A stretch of 64,000 nucleotides of DNA. Origin: DATBLE01 sp046732255 (GTDB lineage: Bacteria; Actinomycetota; Thermoleophilia; Gaiellales; Gaiellaceae). Position numbers and translations under genes: made by a program. The stretch is taken from the NCBI GenBank assembly GCA_046732255.1, contig JBKPMR010000031.1:73882-137881 (forward strand), written 5' to 3'. Shown one piece after another: positions 52,659 to 61,669 of this stretch; positions within the stretch are counted from its first letter, which is position 1, and every line of letters begins with the position of its first letter. The notes beneath the pieces are model-generated. The model was not told the DNA's origin and made no database searches. It was given only the letters and a program-made list of their open reading frames with translations.

Positions 52659-53887
52659 GACGACCGCCCGTTACGGAGAGACTTGAATCCGGCCCGCACC
52701 TCGGTCGTGTAGATCTCCGGCTCCTGCCAGGCGGCGAAGTGGTTCCCCTCGTCGACTTCGTTGAAGTAGATGAGATTGGGATAGGCCCGCTCCGCCCAGC
52801 TCCGTTGGGCATGGTAGATCTCGTTCGGGAAGATGCTGACCGCCGTCGGGACGGTGACGCCCTTGAAGTCGAAGAACCCGGCCTTGTTCTCCCAGTAGAG
52901 ACGACCTGACGAGATCCCCGTGTTGGTCAACCAGTAGAGCGTGACGTTGTCGAGGACCTCGTCGCGCGTGAGGTTGCCGACCGGCTGCTCCTCGACGAAG
53001 GCGTGCGTGATGTCCTCGAGGCTCCAGATGTCGTGGTCGAGCATCCAGGCGGCCAGGGCGATGGGCGAATCCGCCAGCCCGTACAGCGTCTGGGGGCGGT
53101 TCCCCATCTCGAGCGCGTAGCCGATGCCCTTCGCGAAGAAGAAGCTCAACCGGTCGTACACGGCTTGCTCCGCGGCCGACAGATCGGTCGGGGCCGGGTC
53201 GCCGGCGCCGAGCACGTTGGACGCGATCACCTTCGAGATCTCGGGTGGAAGTGCGCCGGGCATGTTCGTGTGGATGCCGATCAGCCCATCCGGCGCCTGT
53301 GCGCCCAGGAAATCGGTGACGAGGGCCCCCCAGTCGCCGCCCTGGGCGACGTAGCGCGTGTAGCCGAGACGCTCCATCAGCTCTGCCCAGGCCCGGGCGA
53401 TGCGCTCGGGGCCCCAACCAGTCGTCGTCGGCTTGCCGGAGAACCCGTAACCGGGCATCGACGGCACGACCACGTGGAACGCGTCCTCCTCGCTGCCGCC
53501 GTGGGCGGTGGGGTCGGTGAGCGGGCCGATCACGTTCAGCATCTCGACGATCGAGCCCGGCCAGCCGTGCGTGATGACCAGCGGCAACGCGTCGTCGTGC
53601 GGCGAGCGGACGTGGATGAAGTGGATGTCGAGACCGTCGACCTCGGTCATGAAGTGGGGGACGGCATTCAGCCTCTCCCGCAACCGTCCGAAGTCGTACT
53701 CGGTCTCCCAGTACTTCGCCAGAGCCTGCATGGTCGCGAGCTGCACGCCTTGCGACAGATCGTCGACGGGCTCCTTCTCGGGCCAGCGCGTCGCCGCGAT
53801 GCGCCCCTTCAGCGCCGCGATTTCCGCGTCGGAGACCTCGAACGTGAACGGACGGATCGCTGTGGTGCTCTCGATCGCTACAGACAT
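52655..53887 (-). CDS. Epoxide hydrolase (EHN type), copy 1
   Basis: The 410-aa protein is colinear with copy 2: IRPFTFEVSDAEIAALKGRIAATRWP, HGWPGSIVEMLNVIGPLTDPTAHGG, YVAQGGDWGALVTDFLG (canonical nucleophile motif), GNHFAAWQEPEIYTTEV. ATG 53887 is chosen because AAGGAGAT precedes it. It is the first gene of a three-gene operon and lies close to the LuxR-type regulator that may control it. Confidence 0.92.
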   Translation of the reverse strand: MSVAIESTTAIRPFTFEVSDAEIAALKGRIAATRWPEKEPVDDLSQGVQLATMQALAKYWETEYDFGRLRERLNAVPHFMTEVDGLDIHFIHVRSPHDDALPLVITHGWPGSIVEMLNVIGPLTDPTAHGGSEEDAFHVVVPSMPGYGFSGKPTTTGWGPERIARAWAELMERLGYTRYVAQGGDWGALVTDFLGAQAPDGLIGIHTNMPGALPPEISKVIASNVLGAGDPAPTDLSAAEQAVYDRLSFFFAKGIGYALEMGNRPQTLYGLADSPIALAAWMLDHDIWSLEDITHAFVEEQPVGNLTRDEVLDNVTLYWLTNTGISSGRLYWENKAGFFDFKGVTVPTAVSIFPNEIYHAQRSWAERAYPNLIYFNEVDEGNHFAAWQEPEIYTTEVRAGFKSLRNGRSS

Positions 53888-53979
53888 GCGGATCTCCTTC
53901 TCGTCGCGTGGTGACGTGAGAGAGGTTCGCAACCCAGGCGTCAGGTCGCACCCGTGGAACACACTGGTCTGCCGCGGGG

Positions 53980-56766
53980 TTACGCGGGCGTGACTTGCGG
54001 CTCGCCCTTCGGGAGCGCGGTACGCAGGCCCTTGCGCGAGTTGATCCCGAGCTTGGCGAACACCTTCCGCAGGTGCCATTCGACCGTGCGCGGGCTCAGG
54101 AACAGCTGCGCGCCGATCTCAGGATTCGAGAGCCCGTCCCGGGCGAGCCGTGCGATCTGCTCCTCCTGTGGGGTCAGCTGGTCCCGCGTCTCGGCGCTGC
54201 GCCTACGCACCTTCTCGCCCGTCGCGACGAGCTCCCGGCGGGCGCGCTCGGCGTACGGTTCGTAGCCCATCTCGCCGAACATGACGTGCGCGACACGGAG
54301 CTCCTCGCGCGCATCCACGCGGCGATTCTCACGCCGCAGCCACTCGCCGTAGACGAGATGCGTTCGGGCGAGCATGACGCGGATACGCGTCTTCCCGAGA
54401 CGATCGATCGCCTCCCGGTAAAGGCTCTCCGCGTCCTCGCCATCGCTCAACAACGCCTTCGACCGTGCCTCGATGCCCAACGCCCAGTCGGTTCCGGTCG
54501 CGCGCGCCAGCTCCGAGAATCGCTCGAGCGCAGCTGCGGCATGTTCGTCCTTGCCGCTCCGCACGGCGGCCTCGATCAACTCCGCCGAGATCCAGGTCGA
54601 GGACCCGAGCTCGTTCGGCTGCGCCGCCACCCACTCCGCCGCCCGGAGAGCATCGTCCCAGCGCGCGAGCCCGTTGAAGAGCTCCGCCCGCGTCCACTCG
54701 CTGCCGATCAGCCACATTCCCTCTCCGCGTCGCGATACTTCGTCGCGGCCGGCCTCCACCAGAGCGGCTGCCTCCTCGTCGCGCCCACCCCAGGCAGCCA
54801 GCACGAGGGCCCCATGCGGACTTTCGTGGCTCCCGATCGCTTCGATGGTCGCGTACGCCTCGTGGGCAAGCGCCGAGCCCAGTGCGAGGTTCCCGCGGTA
54901 CAGCTCGACTCGGAAGCGCTCGTGCAGCGCTGCTGGAAGGATCGACAGCGCGCCGGAACGGCGGGCGACCTGAACCTGGCGCTCGGTGAGCTCGTCCCAG
55001 CAGGCGTCGTCCCCCAGCGTCCTCGCGATGTGGCAGGCGAGCCACAGCCAGCGGAGGGCGTCCTCGTCGGACATCGGTTCGTGGCGGAAGGCCTCGACCG
55101 CCCGCTTCAGCCGGGGCACCCCCCTGCCGAAGCCCTCCGTCGTCACGTGTGCGAGGCCGTCGAGCAGGAGATCGCTCGCCCGCGGGGGGTTTGCCGCATC
55201 AGCCCAGTCCGCCGCGAGCACGGCACCTGCGACGTCGCGGACATCGCCGCGATCGGCCATCCGCCCCGCGAAGATCGCCGCCGCGAACGCGTCGAGATAC
55301 GTCTCGCGTGCCAGTGCCGCGTCGAACGACTCGAGTCGCCTGGCGGCGTCGAAGAGCATGGCAGGTGCATCCTTTCCACGCGTCGTCACGAAGGCGATCT
55401 GGGCCCGCAGGAGCTGAGCGCGAGCTTCGTCGAGCTCGCCGAGCCGGCCTGCGCACGCGACCGCAAGCAGTCGCAGCGCGTCCTCAGGCGCTCCCGCCAG
55501 GTGCTTGCTCTGGGCGGCCGCCAGGGCCCTCTCGGCGCGACGTGCAGGATCGGGAGTGAGCTCCGTCGCCCGATCGAGAAACACGGCTGCGGCGGCGAAG
55601 CCGCCGCGGGCTTGTGCCCGCCCCGCCGAGTGCTCCAGCTCGGCTGCGACCTCATCGTCCGGCCCCTGTGCCGCTCGGCCCCGGTGCCAGGCGCGACGAT
55701 CGGGGTCGGCGTCCCCGTCGGTGGCTTCTGCGAGGGCACGATGGACGCGGCGGCGGTCGGCGGCGCCGGCCGAGTGGTACGACGCGGATCTGACGAGCGG
55801 GTGCGCGAATTCAACCCGCCCGCCGATCGTGAGCAGGCCGTCGGCGACCGCGGGATCGACGGCGGCCCCGTCAAGACCGAGCGTCGTGGCGGCGCGATGG
55901 AGGAGGACTGGGTCGCCCAGCGGCTCCGCCGCCGCGGCCAGCACCAGCAGCTGCGTCTCTGCGGGAAGCTGGACGAGGCGCCGGGCGTAGCTCTCCTCGA
56001 TCTTGCCGGCTACCGGGTGGTGGCCGTCCAGCAGGCCGAATCCCCCGGCGAGATCGGCCGGGCTCCAGGTCCGCGGCAGCTCGAGGAGTGCCAGCGGGTT
56101 GCCGTGGCTCTCCCTGATGATCTGGTCGCACACGGCTTCGTCCAGCGGGCCGTGCATGTTCTCGAGCAGCATCGCGCGCGCGTCGCTGTCGTCGAGCCCG
56201 CGAACGAACAGCTCGGGGAGCCCGGTGAGGACGTCGTCTCCGAGACCCGTACGCGCTGCGCACACGAGCACGATCCTCTCTGCGAGCAGCCGGCGGCCGA
56301 CGAAGCCGAGGATCTGCTCCGACGCGTCGTCGAGCCAGTGCGCGTCGTCGACGATGCAGACGAGTGGTTGCCGATCCGACGCCTCGGCGAACAGCGTCAG
56401 CGTCGCCAGCCCGACGAGGAACCGGTCGGGCGCGGGACCCCTGCTCCGGCCGAACACCGCCGAGAGAGCATCCCGTTGCGGGCCGGGGAGTCGGTCAAGC
56501 TGGTCGAGCATCGGCGCGCAGAGCTGGTGGAGGCCGCTGTAGTCGAGCTCCATCTCCGACTCGACGCCCACGGCCGTCGCAACCTGCCAGCCGCCGACCC
56601 GGCCGGCCAGGTAGCCGAGCAGCGCGCTCTTGCCCACGCCTGCCTCCCCGCGTAGGACGGCGACCCCGCTCTGACCCGCGAGCGCGTCGGCCAGGAGCCG
56701 GTCGAGCGCCTCGCACTCTGTGCGACGTCCGCGGAGCTGGGGGCCGGAAGCAGTCTCAGCGGGCAC
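53980..56766 (-). CDS. LuxR-family ATPase regulator (LAL/MalT-like)
   Basis: The 928-aa protein has an N-terminal NTPase domain with Walker A GEAGVGKSALLGYL (about residues 40-53) and a Walker B-like VCIVDDAHWLDD, a long helical sensor region probably of TPR type, and a C-terminal LuxR helix-turn-helix (LTPQEEQIARLARDGLSNPEIGAQLFLSPRTVEWHLRKVFAKLGI). These ATP-binding regulators respond to small ligands. It is transcribed in the same direction just upstream of the epoxide hydrolases, a likely target. GTG 56766 starts it. Confidence 0.9.
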   Translation of the reverse strand: MPAETASGPQLRGRRTECEALDRLLADALAGQSGVAVLRGEAGVGKSALLGYLAGRVGGWQVATAVGVESEMELDYSGLHQLCAPMLDQLDRLPGPQRDALSAVFGRSRGPAPDRFLVGLATLTLFAEASDRQPLVCIVDDAHWLDDASEQILGFVGRRLLAERIVLVCAARTGLGDDVLTGLPELFVRGLDDSDARAMLLENMHGPLDEAVCDQIIRESHGNPLALLELPRTWSPADLAGGFGLLDGHHPVAGKIEESYARRLVQLPAETQLLVLAAAAEPLGDPVLLHRAATTLGLDGAAVDPAVADGLLTIGGRVEFAHPLVRSASYHSAGAADRRRVHRALAEATDGDADPDRRAWHRGRAAQGPDDEVAAELEHSAGRAQARGGFAAAAVFLDRATELTPDPARRAERALAAAQSKHLAGAPEDALRLLAVACAGRLGELDEARAQLLRAQIAFVTTRGKDAPAMLFDAARRLESFDAALARETYLDAFAAAIFAGRMADRGDVRDVAGAVLAADWADAANPPRASDLLLDGLAHVTTEGFGRGVPRLKRAVEAFRHEPMSDEDALRWLWLACHIARTLGDDACWDELTERQVQVARRSGALSILPAALHERFRVELYRGNLALGSALAHEAYATIEAIGSHESPHGALVLAAWGGRDEEAAALVEAGRDEVSRRGEGMWLIGSEWTRAELFNGLARWDDALRAAEWVAAQPNELGSSTWISAELIEAAVRSGKDEHAAAALERFSELARATGTDWALGIEARSKALLSDGEDAESLYREAIDRLGKTRIRVMLARTHLVYGEWLRRENRRVDAREELRVAHVMFGEMGYEPYAERARRELVATGEKVRRRSAETRDQLTPQEEQIARLARDGLSNPEIGAQLFLSPRTVEWHLRKVFAKLGINSRKGLRTALPKGEPQVTPA

Positions 56767-57029
56767 TGGGGTCCCGCGAATGTGTCGAACTGGTGCGAGA
56801 CCCCGGCCAACACAGGACTCCGCGTGTGTGGAAGCAGCAAGGTTGTAGCCGGCCCTGCTTCATCGGCGGCCCCCCGTGAGGCAAATTTTCACAAACCCTA
56901 CCTGGAATGAGGGATGGCCGGAAACGCACCGTTCGTGGCGCGCCAGTGACTCGACCAGGGCATTCGACGGATGCGACGGAGGGCGCGACGCGCGAGGCTC
57001 TTGCCGACAGAGCCAACGAAGGAGGATCG

Positions 57030-57230
57030 ATGGTCGTGGTCGGCGCGTACGGGACACGCAGCGATGCCGAGCTCGCGCAGGCGACGCTCGCGGCCGCGGG
57101 AGTCCCATCTCACCTCGCGGCAGACGACGCCGGGGGCGCGTACCCGTTCGACCTCACCGGTGGCGCGCGCCTGCTCGTCGACGAGGCCGACGCCGAGTAT
57201 GCGACGGCGCTCCTGAGCGGCAAAACCTGA
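57030..57230 (+). CDS. DUF2007-type small protein
   Basis: The 66-aa protein resembles the DUF2007 putative signal-transducing proteins: VVVGAYGTRSDAELAQATLAAAGVPSHLAADDAGG... GARLLVDEADAEYATALL, a small alpha-beta fold. A strong ribosome binding site (AAGGAGGATCG) precedes the ATG. It opens a redox operon. The 263 bases between the LuxR-type start and this ATG carry no other gene I can support. Confidence 0.75.
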   Translation: MVVVGAYGTRSDAELAQATLAAAGVPSHLAADDAGGAYPFDLTGGARLLVDEADAEYATALLSGKT

Positions 57231-57256
57231 CATGGTGCGACGAGGAAAGGAACGAC

Positions 57257-57862
57257 ATGTCTTTCGTCTCGAGAGGGTTCAGCGGGCGGCGGCGGGCTGA
57301 CGCGGACGACTCCCGCGTCCCACCCGGTCAGTACGTGACCGACGACTTCCCCGTGCTCTCCGCCGGCCCGACGCCCCAGACGCCGCTGGAGCAGTGGTCA
57401 TTCACGCTCCGCGGCGCGGTCGACGAGCCCGTGTCCTGGACGTGGGAGCAGCTCCGTGCGCTGCCGTCCGAGACGGTGACCGTCGACATCCACTGCGTGA
57501 CCAAGTGGTCGAAGCTGGACACGGTCTGGACGGGCGTGTCGGTCGACACGCTGCTGGCCGGAGTCGAGACGAGTGCGGAGTACGTGCTGGCCTTCAGCGA
57601 CGGCGGCTACACGACGAACCTGCCGCTCGATGACATGACCGGTGGCAAGGCGTGGATCGCATACGCCTACGACGGCCAGCCCCTCGATCCGGAGCACGGC
57701 GGGCCCGCGCGGCTCCTCGTCCCGCATCTGTACTTCTGGAAGAGCGCCAAGTGGGTTCGCGGCCTCGAGCTCCGCACGGACGACACGCCCGGTTTCTGGG
57801 AGAACTACGGCTACCACAACTACGGGGATCCTTGGCTGGAACAGCGGTACGCGGGCGACTGA
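57257..57862 (+). CDS. Molybdopterin-dependent oxidoreductase (sulfite oxidase-like)
   Basis: The 201-aa product is a sulfite-oxidase/MsrP-like molybdenum domain: the cofactor Cys in VTVDIHCVTKWSKLDTVWTGV, then FSDGGYTTNLPLDDMTGGKAWIAYAYDGQPLDPEHGGPARLLVPHLYFWKSAKWVRGLEL. No signal peptide is seen, so it appears cytosolic or peripherally bound. It likely passes electrons to or from the following flavoprotein, the recognised gene pairing. The substrate is unknown. Confidence 0.88.
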   Translation: MSFVSRGFSGRRRADADDSRVPPGQYVTDDFPVLSAGPTPQTPLEQWSFTLRGAVDEPVSWTWEQLRALPSETVTVDIHCVTKWSKLDTVWTGVSVDTLLAGVETSAEYVLAFSDGGYTTNLPLDDMTGGKAWIAYAYDGQPLDPEHGGPARLLVPHLYFWKSAKWVRGLELRTDDTPGFWENYGYHNYGDPWLEQRYAGD

Positions 57863-58584
57863 CCTGGCAGATCGCCGATGTGGTCGAGCTGATCGAGGAG
57901 ACGCCGACGGTGAAGAGCATCGTCCTCGACCTGGCCGACTGGCCCGGGCACCGCGCGGGGCAGCACGTCGACGTGCGCCTGACCGCGGAGGACGGCTACC
58001 AGGCCCAGCGCAGCTACTCGATCGCCTCGGCGCCGGAAGACGACCACGTCGTGCTGACCGTCGAGCGGCTCGACGACGGCGAGGTCTCGCCCTACCTCGC
58101 CGATGAGCTTCACGCGCGCGACCGGCTCGAGCTGCGCGGACCGATCGGCGGCTACTTCGTGTGGGAGACGTCCCTTGGTGGGCCGCTCCTGCTCGTCGCC
58201 GGCGGTTCCGGGATCGTGCCGCTGCGCGCGATGCTCCGCCACCGCGCCGCCGCAGACAGCACCGTGCCGGCGCGCCTCCTCTACTCGTCGCGGTCGCTCG
58301 GCGATGTCATCTACCGCGACGACCTGAACCGCCTCGCTGCGGACGACGAGGTCGACATCCAATTGACCCTGACCCGCCAATGGCCTGCGGAGTGGAAAGG
58401 CCATCGGGGGCGCGTCGACAGGGAGTTGCTCGCCGAGGTCGCGTGGCCCGTCGACGAAGGTGCCTTGACCTACATCTGCGGGTCGACGGGATTCGTCGAG
58501 GCGGCGGCGAACGGCCTCGTGGAGCTGGGACACGATCCCGGGCGGATCAGAACCGAGCGCTTCGGAGCAACGGGACGCAGCTGA
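57859..58584 (+). CDS. FAD-dependent ferredoxin/flavin reductase-type protein
   Basis: The 241-aa protein has the ferredoxin-NADP reductase fold: FAD-binding RSYSIASAPED (RxYS), GGYFVW, and NADP-binding LLLVAGGSGIVPLRAMLRH. The family N terminus TWQIADVVELIEETPT includes residues before the first GTG (57883), so I infer CTG 57859, overlapping the previous TGA. The C-terminal YICGSTGFVEA is typical. It probably transfers electrons for the molybdenum enzyme. Confidence 0.85.
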   Translation: MTWQIADVVELIEETPTVKSIVLDLADWPGHRAGQHVDVRLTAEDGYQAQRSYSIASAPEDDHVVLTVERLDDGEVSPYLADELHARDRLELRGPIGGYFVWETSLGGPLLLVAGGSGIVPLRAMLRHRAAADSTVPARLLYSSRSLGDVIYRDDLNRLAADDEVDIQLTLTRQWPAEWKGHRGRVDRELLAEVAWPVDEGALTYICGSTGFVEAAANGLVELGHDPGRIRTERFGATGRS

Positions 58585-58871
58585 TGGACGCACTCGACGG
58601 AAACGCCGTGGCGGGGCAGCTGATGGACGTGTTCGGTTTCGAGTTGACGACCGCGGTCGGCACGTGTGGTTCGTGCGGCGACGTTGCCCAGGTCGCCGAG
58701 CTCGTCGTGTACATGCGCGCACCCGGGACGGTCGTCCGCTGCCGCTCGTGCGGCAGCATCGTGATGGTGTTGACGGCGATCAGAGAGATCAACTGCGTCG
58801 ACCTCGGGGGCCTCGCCGACCTGACGCTGGCGGAGGCTCCCCCGCGGCCGCCGTCGGGCGAACGCGGTTAG
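58584..58871 (+). CDS. DUF6510-type zinc-ribbon protein
   Basis: The 95-aa protein contains CGSCG and CRSCG pairs, 25 residues apart, forming a zinc ribbon. It is a small family that, as I recall it, occurs beside ferredoxin reductase and sulfite-oxidase-like genes, as here. It may be an electron-transfer partner or assembly factor; the role is inferred from position. Its ATG overlaps the previous stop. Confidence 0.75.
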   Translation: MDALDGNAVAGQLMDVFGFELTTAVGTCGSCGDVAQVAELVVYMRAPGTVVRCRSCGSIVMVLTAIREINCVDLGGLADLTLAEAPPRPPSGERG

Positions 58872-58880
58872 GGTGCCGGG

Positions 58881-59222
58881 ATGGATTCCGAACGCGCACG
58901 CGAGCTGCTGGCCGCAGAACGCCGGCGGATCGAGCACTCGCTCTCGAGCTTGGCGCGACAGGACGACGGCGAGCCCGCGGACGAGTTCGATCCTGCAAAT
59001 CTGGCGTCCGACCTCTACCAGGACGAGCTCGACGAGGGTCGAGAGGCGGACCTGCGCGATCAGCTCGCGGCCGTCGAACGGGCGGAGCAACGACTGGCCG
59101 CGGGGACCTACGGCATATCGGTCGAAAGCGGCGAGCCGATTCCGGACGAGCGGCTCGAGGCGTTCCCGACCGCGGAGCGGACCGCGGCGGAGCAGGAGCG
59201 GCTCGAGCGCGACGGCCGCTAG
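58881..59222 (+). CDS. DksA/TraR-like protein lacking zinc cysteines
   Basis: The 113-aa product is a DksA-type coiled coil (MDSERARELLAAERRRIEHSLSSLA... DLRDQLAAVERAEQRLAAGTYG) followed by the globular segment GTYGISVESGEPIPDERLEAFPTAERTA. In DksA/TraR the finger reads GxCxxCGxxI...C; here those positions are Ser and Thr, so zinc is not bound. It may modulate RNA polymerase. It lies between DUF6510 and ftsH. Confidence 0.75.
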   Translation: MDSERARELLAAERRRIEHSLSSLARQDDGEPADEFDPANLASDLYQDELDEGREADLRDQLAAVERAEQRLAAGTYGISVESGEPIPDERLEAFPTAERTAAEQERLERDGR

Positions 59223-59227
59223 CTCCG

Positions 59228-61213
59228 GTGACCGAGCCTCGGGAGCAGACGCCGGACGTGAAGCCGCCGCCGTCGCAGCGCGAGCCCTCGCCGGCTCCAC
59301 AACAATCGCGGCGTTTCCGCCCCAGCTTCTACTGGATCGCGTTCGCCCTCGTGTTGCTGGTGATCAACATCGTCTTCGGCATGAGAGCAGGGGAACCGGC
59401 GTCGCGCGTCCGCATTCCCTATACGCCTTTCTTCCTGCAGCAGGTCCGCGCAGGCCATGTGAAGGAGATCACTTCGAAGGGCACGGCCATCCAGGGAACG
59501 TTCAGCCAACAGGTGCAGTTCGAGAGCAGGAAGCCGACCACCCGGTTCAAGACCGAGATTCCGGCGTTCGCGAACACCGATGCCCTCGCCGACCTGCTCG
59601 AGGAGAAGGGCGTGGTGGTGAACGCGCAGCCGCTCGACCGGGGCGCACCCTGGTGGCAGAGCCTCCTGCTCGGCTTCGGGCCGACGATCCTGTTCGTCTT
59701 TCTGCTCTTCTGGTTGGTCCGGCGGGCGGGGAACGTGCAGAACGTCCTCGGCTCGTTCGGCCGGTCGCGCGCACGTCGCTATCAGCCGTCCGGCGACCGC
59801 GTCACCTTCGCCGACGTGGCAGGGATCGACGAGGCGAAGGCGGAGCTGACGGAGGTCGTGGACTTCCTCATGAATCCGGACAAGTACCGGCGTCTCGGCG
59901 GCCGGATCCCACACGGTGTGCTGCTTTCCGGACTGCCCGGGACCGGGAAGACGTTGCTCGCGCGGGCGGTCGCAGGAGAGGCGAACGTGCCGTTCTTCTC
60001 GATGGCGGCGTCCGAGTTCGTGGAGGCGATCGTCGGGGTGGGTGCGTCCCGCGTGCGCGACCTGTTCAAGGAGGCGAAGGAAGCGGGTCGGGCGATCGTC
60101 TTCATCGACGAGCTCGACGCGGTCGGACGCTCGCGCACGTCCGGCGTCGGCGGGTTCAGCGGAGGCAACGACGAGCGGGAGCAGACGCTCAACCAGATCC
60201 TGACCGAGATGGACGGTTTCGACTCGTCGACGAACGTGATCGTGCTCGGCGCGACCAACCGCCCTGACGTGCTCGACCCGGCGCTCCTCCGCCCGGGCCG
60301 CTTCGACCGGCGGGTCACGGTCTCGCCGCCGGATCGAGCCGGCCGCGAGGCGATCCTGCGCGTGCACGTCCGCGACGTGCCGCTCGGGCCCGATGTCGAG
60401 CTCGGCCGCATCGCTGCGTCGACACCGGGCATGGTCGGAGCCGACCTCGCCAATCTGGTCAACGAGGCCGCGCTGCTCGCCGCTCGACGGAATCACGAAC
60501 GTGTCGCGGAGGCCGATTTCACGGACGCCCTCGAACGGATCGTGCTCGGTGCCGAGCGGCAGGTGATGATGAGCCCCGAGGACAAGCGGCGGACGGCGTA
60601 TCACGAGGCCGGGCACGCGATCGTCGGGATGCTCACGGAGGGAGCCGACCCGGTGCGGAAGGTCTCGATCATCCCGCGCGGACTGGCGCTCGGCGTCACC
60701 TTCTCGGCGCCGGAGAGCGACCGGTTCAACTACCGCGAACCGGAGGTGTACGCGAAGATCAAGGTTGCGCTCGGCGGTCGTGCCGCGGAGGAAGTCGTGT
60801 ACGGCGAGACCAGCACCGGCGCCGAATCGGACATCCAGCAGCTCACCGAGATCGCCCGCCAGATGGTCGGGCGGTGGGGAATGAGCGACGCGATCGGGCC
60901 CGTCGCCGTGATCCCGCGGGACGGAGCCGGGCCGCTCCTCTCGGGGGCCGCCGAGGTCTCACCCGACACGCAGAAGCTCGTCGACGAAGAGGTGCGCCGG
61001 ATCGTCGAGCAGTCGCATCGAGAAGTCGTCGACCTCCTCGAGCAGAACCGGAGCAAGCTGGACTCGCTGGTGCAGGCTCTGCTCGAGCACGAAACGCTCG
61101 ACGAGGATGACGCGTACGCAGCCGCCGGCGTCGAGCGGACCGCGGGGCAAGCCGCCGACACCTATGCGGCAGCGGCCCGGTCGCGAAACGGCGGCGAGCA
61201 CTTGCCCGCTTAG
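59228..61213 (+). CDS. ftsH: ATP-dependent zinc metalloprotease FtsH
   Basis: FtsH degrades membrane and cytosolic proteins. The 661-aa product has an N-terminal helix (about 35-52), a periplasmic domain, a second helix (about 146-165), the AAA+ module with Walker A GLPGTGKTLL (about 235-244), FIDELDAVGR Walker B and the SRH GATNRPDVLDPALLRPGRFDRR, and the zinc site HEAGH (459-463). The GTG start at 59228 directly follows the DksA-like stop. A long Pro/Gln N-terminal extension precedes the first helix. Confidence 0.96.
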   Translation: MTEPREQTPDVKPPPSQREPSPAPQQSRRFRPSFYWIAFALVLLVINIVFGMRAGEPASRVRIPYTPFFLQQVRAGHVKEITSKGTAIQGTFSQQVQFESRKPTTRFKTEIPAFANTDALADLLEEKGVVVNAQPLDRGAPWWQSLLLGFGPTILFVFLLFWLVRRAGNVQNVLGSFGRSRARRYQPSGDRVTFADVAGIDEAKAELTEVVDFLMNPDKYRRLGGRIPHGVLLSGLPGTGKTLLARAVAGEANVPFFSMAASEFVEAIVGVGASRVRDLFKEAKEAGRAIVFIDELDAVGRSRTSGVGGFSGGNDEREQTLNQILTEMDGFDSSTNVIVLGATNRPDVLDPALLRPGRFDRRVTVSPPDRAGREAILRVHVRDVPLGPDVELGRIAASTPGMVGADLANLVNEAALLAARRNHERVAEADFTDALERIVLGAERQVMMSPEDKRRTAYHEAGHAIVGMLTEGADPVRKVSIIPRGLALGVTFSAPESDRFNYREPEVYAKIKVALGGRAAEEVVYGETSTGAESDIQQLTEIARQMVGRWGMSDAIGPVAVIPRDGAGPLLSGAAEVSPDTQKLVDEEVRRIVEQSHREVVDLLEQNRSKLDSLVQALLEHETLDEDDAYAAAGVERTAGQAADTYAAAARSRNGGEHLPA

Positions 61214-61303
61214 CCTCTGCCGGCGATGCTAGCGCGATTCACAGATCGCTCGCCGATGCCGAACTGCAAGTCAAATACTCGGCGCGTGTAGGCTCGGGGA
61301 GGT

Positions 61304-61669
61304 GTGCTGACCGAGTGGATGGAGCGGTACATCGGGGCGTGGAACTTGAACGATCCAGATGAGATCGGCGCCCTGTTTACGGACGACGCTCTTTACTACC
61401 CGGAGCCGTTTGCTCCGCCGTGGCGGGGGCGTGGCGAAATCGTTGAAGGCTGGTTGGCTCGAAAGGACGAGCCGGGGCAGGCGACGTTCGAGTGGCAACC
61501 ACTTATCGTGACGCCGAAAGTCGCGATCATCACGGGCACGGCCACCTATAAGGAACCGCCGAGCGTTTACAGCAATCTCTGGGTAATGCGCCTCGACTCC
61601 GACGGAAGATGCCGCGAGTTCACCGAATGGTGGATGCGGCACCCGGCCAAACCCGGCAGCTCCGCGTAA
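61304..61669 (+). CDS. SnoaL-like polyketide cyclase/NTF2-fold protein
   Basis: The 121-aa protein has the SnoaL/NTF2 pattern: YIGAWNLNDPDEIGALFTDDALYYPEPFAPPWRGRGEIVEGWLARKDE, then WQPLIVTPKVAIITGTATY and YSNLWVMRLDSDGRCREFTEWWM. The fold serves as a hydrolase, cyclase or dehydratase; the substrate is unknown. GGGGAGG precedes the GTG 61304. Its codons use more A and T than neighbours, hinting at horizontal transfer. Confidence 0.72.
   Translation: MLTEWMERYIGAWNLNDPDEIGALFTDDALYYPEPFAPPWRGRGEIVEGWLARKDEPGQATFEWQPLIVTPKVAIITGTATYKEPPSVYSNLWVMRLDSDGRCREFTEWWMRHPAKPGSSA

Noticed and set aside
53995..56655. An 886-residue frame antisense to the LuxR-type regulator
   Set aside because: It shadows a gene with Walker A and LuxR motifs; composition and lack of motifs point to an artefact.
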